A stretch of DNA of 64,000 bases from AP-16 sp963755055 (GTDB lineage: Bacteria; Pseudomonadota; Alphaproteobacteria; Rhizobiales; Xanthobacteraceae): contig CAVWIS010000057.1 of the NCBI GenBank assembly GCA_963755055.1, positions 62,001 through 126,000 of the forward strand. The letters run 5' to 3'. Position numbers and translations under genes: made by a program. Positions within the stretch are counted from its first letter, which is position 1. Every line of letters starts with the position of its first letter. This document shows, piece by piece, positions 16,956 through 25,802 of this stretch. The notes under the pieces were generated by a model, which was not told the DNA's origin, did no database searches, and saw only the letters and a list, made by a program, of their open reading frames with translations.

Positions 16956-17177
16956 ATGCAACTCGTCTCCACGATCACGTGTCCTGCCTGCGGGCATCGC
17001 GCCGCGGAAACCATGCCGACCGATGCGTGCATGTTCTTCTATCTGTGCCAAGGCTGCGGGACACGCGTCAAGGCCAAGGCAGGCGATTGCTGCGTATTCT
17101 GCTCCTATGGGGACGTCCCTTGTCCGCCGATCCAGGAAGCTCGGGCGGCGGGAGGGGGACCCGGTTGCTGCAGATAA
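16956..17177 (+). CDS. GDCCVxC-domain small cysteine-rich protein
   Basis: 73 residues, 12 of them cysteine. Order: CPACGH (treble-clef-like first knuckle), CQGCGTR (second knuckle), then the family signature GDCCVFCSYGDVPCPP and a final CC. This matches a family named for its GDCCVxC motif, some members of which use selenocysteine; this copy encodes ordinary Cys (TGC TGC) throughout. Members are commonly found beside mercury or other soft-metal resistance genes. Here it follows an arsR-permease-ATP-grasp set, which fits a metal-binding role. The start ATG at 16956 aligns with the decayed duplicate at 2134. Function is unproven. Confidence 0.75.
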   Translation: MQLVSTITCPACGHRAAETMPTDACMFFYLCQGCGTRVKAKAGDCCVFCSYGDVPCPPIQEARAAGGGPGCCR

Positions 17178-17205
17178 CTTTTTGGTGGGCCTAAGGGCCT
17201 CAGCA

Positions 17206-17722
17206 ATGGCCACGTTCCTGGGTGTCGAGGTGCCGTCGACCGATCCGCTCTTCCTCGCGGTGGTTGGGCTTTCACGTCCCGGCGGGGCTCGTCTGCGTGG
17301 TGACCGGCGCGGTCGCGATGCTGAGCGACAAGCGCCCGGGCCGGCATCCCAGATACGGAACAATCTATTTTTGGTTCCTGTCGGCGGTATTTGCGTCCTC
17401 GACCGTTCTTTCCGTGCTCCGTTGGGCCGAGGACTGGCACCTGTTCGCTCTCGGCGCGCTCGCCTTCGTGGCGGCGCTCGTGGGCCGCACCGCTCGCCGT
17501 CAACGCTGGCGCGGCTGGACCCGGCTGCACCTCGCCGCCATGGGCGCCTCCTACATCCTGCTGCTCACCGCGTTCTATGTGGACAACGGGCCCAACCTGC
17601 CGCTGTGGCGACAACTCCCGCCGATCCTGCTGTGGATATTGCCGGGCGCGATCGGGTTGCCGATCATGATCTGGGCGCTGGTGCGGCATCCATTGGTCCG
17701 GAACACGGGAAATACACGTTGA
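17206..17722 (+). pseudogene. Small integral membrane protein (DUF2306-like), frameshifted near the N-terminus
   Basis: The N-terminal frame from ATG 17206 reads MATFLGVEVPSTDPLFLAVV; after an extra G in the GGG at 17266-17268 the frame changes and continues as GFHVPAGLVCVVTGAVAMLS through four hydrophobic segments to 17722. Together they give a protein of about 171 residues with a HXXXG-type first helix, HPRYGTIYFWFLSAVF, and a C-terminal WILPGAIGLPIMIWAL. The family is uncharacterised. It follows the GDCCVxC gene by 28 bp, and the same gene order is preserved in the decayed copy at 2134-2455, so the two genes belong together. Confidence 0.65.
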
Positions 17723-17846
17723 ACAGGATCGGTAGCTTGGAATCGGCGCGGCTCAGGCCGTCGGCGTCATGACCTCGTCTGGCGATCGTGCCCGGTCGCC
17801 GGGCCGGCGTACGAGCCGGCCCACCGCCTTCCGCGGAGCCTTGCGT

Positions 17847-19049
17847 TCATTGAGGAGGGTTTTGGCGCACGTCCTCAAGCTCTTGTCCGGCCGACACGAT
17901 ACGCGGCGCGGCAGCGACGACGTGCGACGGATGAGCGGCTTCCGCGTCATCAAAGGCTTGGTGCCCGGCTCGGTAATCGAGCCGCAACGATACGCCGCTC
18001 AGCTTCCTGACGAGAGCGATCAGGTTGCCGACCCCGGCTGCCGAATGGAAGGCGCCGCCGGCTGCACGTCCGCCGGCCCTCGCCTGACCGACCCAGACCA
18101 GCTGGGCGACGGCGCGGAAGACCTGATAGTAGAGCACCGCCTGATCGTCGAGCGGCCGGAGCACCCGATAGGCACGCTGGTAACGTCGCAGAGCCGCGTC
18201 GATGGCCGCGCGTGCCGCAACGCGCAACGCCCAGGGCAGGCTGAGCGGAACCGCTGAGATGTTGGCGATCGCCGAGCCGACATCCATGGCGGGCTCCGCA
18301 ATGACCACGTTGGCCCAGTCGATGATCCCGGTGACCTGGCCCCTGTCGGCAAGGATGTTGAGCGGGTGGAAGTCGCCATGGCAGATCGTCGCTTCCGGCG
18401 GCCGCGGAGACCGGCGATTGTCCAGCCAGACGAGGCCGGGTTCCAGTCCGCTGAGAGCGCACCGCTCGATGATCGTCCTCAGCCGTGCCAACTGGCCCTC
18501 GAAGGTGACGGCTCCCGCGTCGATGCCCGCCGTCGTCACTGCCCGCAGCAGCGGTTCGGCCGGCAATCGATGCAGGCGGATCTGCATGTCGACCCATCGG
18601 TCGATCGTCCTGGCGAGGATGGCCGGAAGATCGAGCAGGAACCGCAGCTGCCCGACGAGGGAGGTGCCGGCGCCGAAACCCTCGATACCGTGGGCCAGGG
18701 TTTGCCCCGACAGCCGCGTCATGACCATGAAGGGTCCGCCGAGGACGCTCGGATCGCCTTCCATCGCGATCACGCGGGGTGCGGGAAAGCCCAATTCGGC
18801 GAGACTATTCTGGACGACGGTTTCCAGCTTCACCCGTGCCGGATCAGCATTGGCGTGGCCGAGACGCAGGATCAACGGCCCCGCCAAAGGAGGCGGCACC
18901 CGATCGAGGGTAAAGCCGAAGATCGCGGCATCGAAGCCGCCCTGAATGCGAGCCGGCCCGGCCAGATACACCGCGTCCGGACACGCGAAGGCGCGCGCCA
19001 GATGATACAGCAGCCGCTCGGCAATTTCTGCGTCATTGAGCCGATGCAT
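17847..19049 (-). CDS. Aminoglycoside-phosphotransferase-family (APH/choline kinase-like) protein
   Basis: 400 residues with a kinase-like fold. The catalytic and metal motifs are TICHGDFHPLNILAD (Brenner's motif, catalytic Asp) and GIIDWANVVIAEPAMDVG (DFG equivalent). The N-lobe has LILRLGHANADPARVKLE. A hydrophobic, alanine-rich C-terminal part follows. The family phosphorylates small alcohols or aminoglycosides; here it is probably a housekeeping small-molecule kinase. It is convergent to the membrane-protein gene and divergent from the DUF2270 gene. Confidence 0.8.
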   Translation of the reverse strand: MHRLNDAEIAERLLYHLARAFACPDAVYLAGPARIQGGFDAAIFGFTLDRVPPPLAGPLILRLGHANADPARVKLETVVQNSLAELGFPAPRVIAMEGDPSVLGGPFMVMTRLSGQTLAHGIEGFGAGTSLVGQLRFLLDLPAILARTIDRWVDMQIRLHRLPAEPLLRAVTTAGIDAGAVTFEGQLARLRTIIERCALSGLEPGLVWLDNRRSPRPPEATICHGDFHPLNILADRGQVTGIIDWANVVIAEPAMDVGSAIANISAVPLSLPWALRVAARAAIDAALRRYQRAYRVLRPLDDQAVLYYQVFRAVAQLVWVGQARAGGRAAGGAFHSAAGVGNLIALVRKLSGVSLRLDYRAGHQAFDDAEAAHPSHVVAAAPRIVSAGQELEDVRQNPPQ

Positions 19050-19292
19050 CGAGAACCATTGAATCCGAATATGGCACTTTCGCCAAGGCGCCGGGTTTCC
19101 CGCGTCGCAGCATGGATTGTCACTAACAATGCCGATGGACTTGGCCTAAGCAAGCGAAGCCCCTGATCTTCGACCGGTTGCGATGGCCGTTGGCAGATGA
19201 ACGGCAGGTTTGCGGGGCGCGCCGACCAGTACGTAAGGTCGCAGAACAAACGCCACAGTTCATCACGATCCACCCGTTCGGAAACTCGATCA

Positions 19293-19991
19293 ATGGCCAT
19301 ACCCGATCCGACCGAGCCGGCCCTCCCGACAGCCCGAAAGTCCGAGTTCAGTGCCGCCGAGATTGGCGCTCTCGCCCATCTCTACCGGGGCGAAGTCTAC
19401 CGCAGCACTGTGTGGCGGACGCGCCTCGACAGCTCAACCAATTGGGCAGTGGTCACGACAGGCATTGCGCTGTCTGCGACTTACAGCAGTGCGGAAGCCT
19501 CGCCTTTGCCCTTGGTCCTGGTCGGTCTTCTCGTCAGCGTCTTCCTCCTGTTCGAGGCCCGCCGTTATCGGTATTTCAATGTTTGGCGGGCGCGGGCGCG
19601 GCTGCTCGAGACCGACTTCTACGCGCCGATGATCAGCGGCGATGGCGTACGGTCGGATTCGGGCTGGACCGAGCTGCTGGCGAAGGATTATCGCAATCCG
19701 CGCTACCACATCAGCCTCGCCCGCGCGATCGGTCGACGGCTCCGTCGCACCTATGCCTGGATCTTCGTCATCCAGGCCATCGCGTATTACGGCAAGCTCG
19801 CGATCCACCCGACGGCACTGGCCGGTCTCGCCGACCTGTGGGACCGTGCCGCGATTGGTCCGATCCCGGGCGGCCTGGTCGTCGTTGCGGGAGTGTTTTT
19901 CCACGCCGGCTGGGCGGCGTTCGCGTTGGTCACCCTTCGCATCGAAATCACCACGCGACGCGACCGGCGGAGTCTGATCGCGATGGGATGA
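19293..19991 (+). CDS. DUF2270 family membrane protein
   Basis: 232 residues from the ATG at 19293 (an upstream in-frame ATG at 19197 would add 32 polar residues). The family core is FSAAEIGALAHLYRGEVYRS, then WRTRLDSSTNWAVVTTGIAL and FLLFEARRYRYFNVWRARARLLETDFYAP split over the first helices, ending with two further membrane segments and an Arg-rich tail. DUF2270 proteins are integral membrane proteins of unknown function common in rhizobia and relatives. It is monocistronic here. Confidence 0.8.
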   Translation: MAIPDPTEPALPTARKSEFSAAEIGALAHLYRGEVYRSTVWRTRLDSSTNWAVVTTGIALSATYSSAEASPLPLVLVGLLVSVFLLFEARRYRYFNVWRARARLLETDFYAPMISGDGVRSDSGWTELLAKDYRNPRYHISLARAIGRRLRRTYAWIFVIQAIAYYGKLAIHPTALAGLADLWDRAAIGPIPGGLVVVAGVFFHAGWAAFALVTLRIEITTRRDRRSLIAMG

Positions 19992-20283
19992 GCGACTGAA
20001 AGCCCGCGACGTCGTCGGTCGAAGTCTCCCGGCGCACCAGGATGACCGGATCGCCCCGCTCGGACTGCGCCCTGGCGCGCTCGCTGTCGAAGGCGACGCG
20101 TCCGGTCGCAACCCCGACGGAGGCGGGTGTGGCGACTGCGATCGGCTCGGCGGCGCCGGCGAACCGCTCCTCGCGGTGGCGGCGAGGTCGATATCGCGGA
20201 CGCGGCTGAGCGCTTCCGCCTCTCTGCGCGAGGATCACGCCCAGCAGCAAGCATAGTGCGACCCAGACCAGAGGCGTACGCAC
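19948..20283 (-). pseudogene. PEP-utilising (swivelling) domain fragment behind a signal-like N-terminus
   Basis: 111 residues. Residues 55-95 (VGVATGRVAFDSERARAQSE then RGDPVILVRRETSTDDVAGF) match the phosphohistidine swivelling domain of pyruvate phosphate dikinase/PEP synthase, but the sequence stops soon after and overlaps the 3' end of the convergent DUF2270 gene by 44 bp. The catalytic His loop that should follow the ETSxxD motif is absent. The first 26 residues look like a signal peptide, which does not belong to PPDK. It may be a chimeric remnant or a small secreted protein of unknown role. Confidence 0.45.
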
Positions 20284-20331
20284 CCGGTGACTCCAGTGAA
20301 GTCGTCTGTGCTCTGTCTGCTGAATCGCGGT

Positions 20332-22008
20332 TCAGGCGGCGCGCACCGTCGTCAGGAACTTGTCCACCTCCATCTTGAGCCTGGTGCCCTCACCCGAGAG
20401 CGCCTGAGCCGAGGCAAGCACCTGATTGGAGGACGATCCGGTCTCGCCCGCGGCCTTGTTGACTTCCGCGATGTTCGACGCGACTTCCGTGGTGCCCTGC
20501 GCTGCCCGCTGCACGTTGCGGGCAATCTCCTGGGTCGTGGCGCCCTGCTCCTCGACCGCGGTGGCGATTGTCGAGGCGATCTCGGAAATACGGCCGATGG
20601 TCGACCCGATCTCCTTGATCGCCGCAACCGAACCCTCGGTGGCCGACTGCATGCTGGCGATCTGGGTGCTGATCTCATCGGTCGCCTTGGCGGTCTGCGC
20701 GGCGAGTGCCTTGACCTCGTGGGCAACTACGGCGAAACCCCGGCCGGCGTCGCCGGCCCGCGCCGCCTCGATGGTGGCATTAAGCGCCAGCAGGTTGGTC
20801 TGCTCGGCGATCGCGGTGATGAGCTTGACCACGTCGCCGATCCGCCGTGCCGCCAGGGACAGTTCGCCGATGCGGGCATCGGTCTGTTGCGCCTGCTGCA
20901 CCGCCTCGCCGGCGATCTTGCTCGACGCCTGGACTTGCCGGCTGATCTCGTTCACGGAGGCGGCCAGCTCGTCCGCTGCGGACGCGACCGATTGGACATT
21001 GGTCGACGCCTGCTCGGCCGAAACGGCGACCGAACCGGACAACTGCTGCGTAGTGTCGGCCGTGCCGGTCAGGGCCGATGCTGCGGACTCGAGCTTGGAC
21101 GCCGAAGAAGAGACTGTCTTCACGATGTTGCCGACCGCCGCCTCGAAGCTGTCGGCGAGATCGATCATGGAGCGCCGCCTCTCCTCCGCCGCGCGATTTG
21201 CCCGCTCGGCCGTCTCGGCCTCCAGGCGCGTCCGCTCGATCGCGTTCTGCTTGAAGATCTCGACTGCCTTGGCCATGGTGCCGATCTCGTCCTTGCGCCC
21301 GAGACCCGGCAAGACAATCGCGGAATTGCCGGATGCGAGCTCGCGCATGGCGCCGGTCATCTGCTGCAGCGGACGGCGGATCGAGATGCCCAGGACCAGC
21401 ATCACGGCAATCAGCACGGCCACCGTGATGCCGCCGATCGCAAGCGGCCGGCTGACGGCCGAGTCCAGGCTGGCTTCCTTGTTCTTCGCCGCCGTCTTGT
21501 ATTGATCCTCGAAGCTGCGCCTGAAGACGTCGAGGCCCGCCACGACGGCCGCCCCGGCGTGAATGAACTTCTGCTCGTCATCGACGGTCGGGTCGGATTC
21601 GATCTTCGCAACGACCCCCTTCACGCCCGCCAGCCCGTCTCTCAGACCGGCGAGCGCCTTCTGTTCGTCCGCGCCGTGGATCTTGCCGCCGATCGCATCG
21701 ACGTTGGCGCCGAGACTCTGCAGACCCGCACGCGCATGTTTCTTGAATTGTGCCGGAAACACTTCGTAATTGAGCCGGCGGCTCACAACGGTCGCCAGAT
21801 TGGCGAGGTCGAGCTCGGCAAGCGTGACGATCCGCAAGTCGACCTGACGGGCGTCGGCCATTTGAGCGGCGGTGCGGCCGTTGCTGATGCCGGCATAGCC
21901 GATCCAGATGACCGTCGTCAGTGCCGCGACGGCAATGATGCCGATCAGGATCAGGCTTTGGCTGATGCTGAGCGAAACTCCGCGTAGCTTCGAAGGCATG
22001 GCTGGCAT
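20332..22008 (-). CDS. Methyl-accepting chemotaxis protein, paired with a PstS-like binding protein
   Basis: 558 residues. The N-terminus has TM1 (about 15-40), a periplasmic helical four-helix-bundle sensor to about 180, TM2 (about 190-215), a HAMP domain containing RRPLQQMTGAMRELASG, and a long cytoplasmic signalling domain with the hairpin tip EQTNLLALNATIEAARAGDA. It lacks an obvious pentapeptide CheR tether. The start is placed at the ATG at 22008 (an ATG at 21999 is equally possible); the reading frame extends further upstream but overlaps the pstS-like gene. The 8-bp gap to the pstS-like stop and the same direction show the two are coupled. Confidence 0.85.
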   Translation of the reverse strand: MPAMPSKLRGVSLSISQSLILIGIIAVAALTTVIWIGYAGISNGRTAAQMADARQVDLRIVTLAELDLANLATVVSRRLNYEVFPAQFKKHARAGLQSLGANVDAIGGKIHGADEQKALAGLRDGLAGVKGVVAKIESDPTVDDEQKFIHAGAAVVAGLDVFRRSFEDQYKTAAKNKEASLDSAVSRPLAIGGITVAVLIAVMLVLGISIRRPLQQMTGAMRELASGNSAIVLPGLGRKDEIGTMAKAVEIFKQNAIERTRLEAETAERANRAAEERRRSMIDLADSFEAAVGNIVKTVSSSASKLESAASALTGTADTTQQLSGSVAVSAEQASTNVQSVASAADELAASVNEISRQVQASSKIAGEAVQQAQQTDARIGELSLAARRIGDVVKLITAIAEQTNLLALNATIEAARAGDAGRGFAVVAHEVKALAAQTAKATDEISTQIASMQSATEGSVAAIKEIGSTIGRISEIASTIATAVEEQGATTQEIARNVQRAAQGTTEVASNIAEVNKAAGETGSSSNQVLASAQALSGEGTRLKMEVDKFLTTVRAA

Positions 22009-22016
22009 CCCACCGA

Positions 22017-22919
22017 TCACTTGAATTTTCGGACTGCTTGGTCGCTGCGCAAAAAGGCGAGCAGCTTGGCAACCTGCGGGTCGGGCTCGCCTTTCGTCAC
22101 GAACGCAAGAGGCCGGCTGATGCGCTTGGTGGAAACCACCTTGATCTCCACCTCGTCCCCGTCCTTGGCCGCGGCGCTCAGGTACTGATCCACGAAGCCC
22201 TGCGAAACCGCACCCACGGCGCCGGCGCTTTCCGCCACGAGCACCATTTCTTTCTTGGTCGCGTAGACGATCCTGGCGCTGCGGTGGTAGTCGACCTTTT
22301 TTCCCATCACCAGCTCCCACACCACCTCGCGCGTCGCCAATTCGGGATGGCTGGTGATGATCCGGATCGGAAGATTGGGACCACCTACCTCACTCCAGTT
22401 CTTGACGGCTCCCGAGAAGATCCCTTTGAGCTGATCCCAGGAGAGTTCCTTCACCGGGTTGCTGGCGTTGACGATCGGCACGATGACGTCTTCCAGCACG
22501 ACGTGCTGACGGTAAGTGCCGTCGTCCGCAACATTGGCCGGTGCCAGCAAATTCTTGAGCTCGGCGCTGATGATGGCGACCGAGACCTCTCCGGCGATCA
22601 GACGCTTCAGTCCGTTGCCGCTGCCAACTCCTTCGACCTTGATGACGATGTCGGTTGCCGCCTTGATGTCCGCTGCGAGCGGCTCGAGGATGCGGGACTG
22701 GACGGTCGTCGAGCCGGATATCAGAAGCTCCGCCGCCGAGCCGCGTCCTGCAGCCAGCCCGAGGGCGAGAACGACGGTTGCGATTCCGATCGCAATTCCT
22801 GCATTGGCTATTTTGGCTGCCGTGTGGGTCCGACGCCGAGCTGTCGCTGTGTCGCGGAACGGCTGCGCCGACGCAGACCCGCTCTGGTTACGTTCGGCCA
22901 AGATCGTCGGCTGATCCAT
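22017..22919 (-). CDS. PstS-like periplasmic substrate-binding protein
   Basis: 300 residues with an unusually long polar N-terminus (about 34 residues) before a hydrophobic signal/anchor (GIAIGIATVVLALGLAAG). The mature domain starts AELLISGSTTVQSRILEPLA, the phosphate-binding signature of PstS proteins (Ser-Gly-Ser-Thr-Thr loop). It continues with VEGVGSGNGLKRLIAGEVSVAI, and SGAVKNWSEVGGPN followed by TREVVWELVMG, as in the phosphate/oxyanion cleft. No PstC, A or B genes follow; instead a chemoreceptor does. A role as the ligand-presenting protein for the MCP is inferred; arsenate or phosphate would fit the cleft. Confidence 0.82.
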   Translation of the reverse strand: MDQPTILAERNQSGSASAQPFRDTATARRRTHTAAKIANAGIAIGIATVVLALGLAAGRGSAAELLISGSTTVQSRILEPLAADIKAATDIVIKVEGVGSGNGLKRLIAGEVSVAIISAELKNLLAPANVADDGTYRQHVVLEDVIVPIVNASNPVKELSWDQLKGIFSGAVKNWSEVGGPNLPIRIITSHPELATREVVWELVMGKKVDYHRSARIVYATKKEMVLVAESAGAVGAVSQGFVDQYLSAAAKDGDEVEIKVVSTKRISRPLAFVTKGEPDPQVAKLLAFLRSDQAVRKFK

Positions 22920-22954
22920 GAGCGGCGTCCTCCGATTGCAGAAATCCTAGATAC

Positions 22955-22977
22955 AATACTTAAGATATAATACGTAA
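22955..22977. promoter_or_regulatory. AT-rich direct repeat in the shared intergenic region
   Basis: AATACTTAA at 22955-22963 and AATACGTAA at 22969-22977 are direct repeats with 14-bp period, about 36 bp upstream of the pstS-like start, in an AT-rich block that also contains TATAAT at 22966-22971. The same core is seen weakly again at 22997-23018. Direct-repeat sites of this type suit OmpR/PhoB-like response regulators, but the regulator is not identifiable. Confidence 0.4.
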
Positions 22978-23093
22978 AATCGAGGTTAAGTTTGGGTTAC
23001 GCAGTATTCCGTAAGTAATCATCTCCGATACAAGGACGTTCTACCGACCATCCCAGCGTCTCGTCGGTTTGTTCTTCGGTCGACCGCGCCGAG

Positions 23094-23107
23094 TTGATCG
23101 AGATCAA
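23094..23107. promoter_or_regulatory. FNR/FixK-type anaerobox upstream of the molybdoenzyme operon
   Basis: TTGATCGAGATCAA is a perfect match to the FNR/FixK consensus TTGAT-N4-ATCAA, centred about 90 bp before the chosen start at 23191. The last A of the box is also the first base of an in-frame ATG at 23107, so translation cannot start there if the box is upstream of the promoter; the Tat-signal start at 23191 is preferred. Confidence 0.85.
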
Positions 23108-23190
23108 TGCCGGACGCGCGAGACAAATCAGAATACGCTGGCTATTTGTTTGTCGCGCCGGCGTCGGCAATCTCCAGCGGAGCCTCGGTC

Positions 23191-25789
23191 ATGCAGCCAA
23201 GTCGACGGGCTATTCTCACCGGCATCGGCGCGGCGGGCGGCCTCGCCGGGCTCGACCTGCAGTTTCCGGCGATCGCCGCGGCGGCACGGGCGGCACGGGC
23301 GGCGGCCGCGCCGGCGCGGGCGCTGGAGATCAAGCGGATCAAGTCCGGCTGCGCGATCTGCCCGAACTTCTGCGGCATCGAGGCGACCGTGGTCAACGGC
23401 GTCGTGCGCACGATCTATCCCGACGTCGCGCGCGCCGAGTTCTACAATCACGGCATATGCCCGAAAGGCGCGTCGGGCATGTACAACATCTACGATCCCT
23501 ATCGCCTCAAGAAGCCGCTCCGGCGCACCAACCCGCTGAAAGGTGCCGACCAGAATCCGAAGTGGGTCGAGATCAGCTGGGACGAGGCTTTTTCGACGAT
23601 CGCCGAACGGCTCAAGAAGATCCGGTCGGAAGACCCGCGCAAGCTCGTCTGGCATCACGGCCAGGGAAAATACCTGATCCAGGAGCAGTACTGCGACGCC
23701 TTCACCAAGGCGTTCGGCACGCCCAACATGGTGCACCGGACCACGGCGTGCGAGGCCGCCCGGCACGTGGCGGACGAATTGACCTGGGCGGGCGCCGGCA
23801 TCATCCCCGACCTCAAGCACACCAAGCTGCTGCTCAATTTCGGCGCCAACTATAACGAGGGCGAGCAGACGTCGCGCTGGCTCGACTGGCAGGCGACGAT
23901 GAGCCGCGACCAGGGCCTCAAGACGATCGTGGTCGAGCCGCGGCTCTCCGGCTGCGCCGCCAAGGCCGACGAATGGGTGCCGGTGCGCCCCGGCAAGGAC
24001 GTCGTGATGCTGCTGGCGATGGCCCGCGTCATGATCGAGGCCGGCAGCATCGACGAGCCGTTCCTCGTCGAGTTCACCAACGCGCCCGACCTGGTCGGCC
24101 AGGACGGCAAGGTGCTCAAGGATTCTGACGGCAAGACCTCGCTGGTCTGGGATACCGCCTCCAATGCGGCAAGACCGTTCGCCGCCGGCGTGAAACCGAC
24201 GCTCAAGGGCACCTATACGGTGGGCGGCAAACCCTATCGGACGGCCTTCCAGGTGTTCGCCGACAGCCTCGAGCCGATGACGCTCGCCTATGCGGAGGAG
24301 ACCTGCGGGGTGCCGGCGGCAAAGATCCGCCGGCTCGCCGAGATGTTTGCCAAGGAAGCCCGCATCGGCGAGACCATCGTGATCGACGGCGAGACGCTGC
24401 GCCACCGGCCGGTCGCGCTCTATACGTTCCGTGGCCTGACCGCCAAGGAGCACGGCGTCCAGGGCTGGCGCACCGGGCTGATCCTCAACATGCTGGTGGG
24501 CTCGATCGACGCCGTCGGCGGCCTGCTGCTCGGCGGAGCCTATGCGCGGCCGCAATACTACGATGTCAGCAAGTGCGAGTATCCGCCTAACCGCGCCGAC
24601 CTCGCCCAGAGCGTGTTCTTCCCCTACGCCAACCATCACATCGCGCAGACGCCGTGCCTCACCGTGCAGGACCCCAAGGCCTGGGGACTTGCCTACACGC
24701 CGGAAATGCAGATCTTCTACGGCACCAATCGCCCAGTCTCGATCCCCGACGCCTGGAAGCAGTTCGAAGGCCTCAAGAAGACCTTCAACGTCGTCATCGA
24801 CGTGGTGATGTCGGAGAGCGCCTGGTACGCCGACATCGTGCTGCCGGACAAGGCGTATCTCGAAATCGTGGCACTTCGCGCCGACCCGCGGCACGCCCGA
24901 GGCCAGCCACATCGCCATCCGCCAGCCGATGGTGAACCCGTTCAACCTCGAGCACGATGCCTACACGATCATGTGGGAGCTGATGAAGCGGCTCGAGCTG
25001 CGCGACAAGTACATCGAGGAGATCAACAAGGCCTGGGGTCTCAAGGAGACGACCTTCAAGCCCGGCCGCGACTACACGACGCGCGAAGGCGTCGAGGTGA
25101 TCTGGGCCGACAAGACGAAGAAGGATTTTTCCGTGGCGCTGGAGCACGGATTCGTCGGCAGCAAGAAGAGCACCAAGAGCAAATACCTGTCGGGTGCCGA
25201 GGCCAAGTTCAAGGGCGCCGGCAAGGCGAAGATGAAATTCTACTCCGACCAGCTCATCGACAGCTACTACAAGGTCGAGGAGATCGCGACCAAGAACAAG
25301 ATTTCCAACATCGACCTCGCCAAGTACAGGATCGCCTACTCGCCGCTGCCCACCAGGGAGCACGCTTTCCCGACGCCGCACCGCGAGGCCGTGGACTATC
25401 CGCTCTACGTGATCACCCACAAGCGGATGTACCGCAACCAGTCGGCCTTCACGGCCAACAACGTCATCCTCAACCAGGCGCTCGGCCCGGATGCCGCGAC
25501 CAACTACGTCACTATCAACGCCGCCACGGCAAAAGAGCTCGGCATCAGGAAGGGCGACCGGGTGCGGATCGAGACCAGGGTCGGAAAAGTCGAGGGGATC
25601 GCCGACGTGGTCCAGGGCATTCGTCCGGACACCATCGCGGTGTCGTATCACTACGGCACGTTCAGCCCAGGCCTGGCGCCGGCGGCGCGGAACGGCACGT
25701 GGATCAACCAGGTGCTGGAGAATCACGCCGACCTGATCTCCGGCCACAACTCGTTCAACGACACCAAATGCAAGCTGTCAAAGGCCTAG
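23191..25789 (+). pseudogene. Molybdopterin (bis-MGD) oxidoreductase catalytic subunit, one-base frameshift
   Basis: About 865 residues when the frame is restored. It opens with a Tat-type signal (MQPSRRAILTGIGAAGGLAG), then an N-terminal [4Fe-4S] site CAICPNFC (Cys54, 57, 61) plus Cys90, and the Mo-ligand region TTACEAARH with Cys187. The substrate-channel motif is HHGQGKY at about 155-161. C-terminal molybdopterin-binding domain: TINAATAKELGIRKGDRVRI and SYHYGTFSPG. A Cys ligand places it with sulfur/arsenic-oxyanion enzymes (Phs/Psr/Ttr/Arr), not with DMSO reductases that use Ser. At about 24864 one extra A shifts the frame (YLEI to SWHFAPTRGTP). It heads an operon with Fe-S, cytochrome and TorD genes under an FNR box. 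Confidence 0.8.
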
Positions 25790-25802
25790 GGAGCGCGGGA
25801 CC

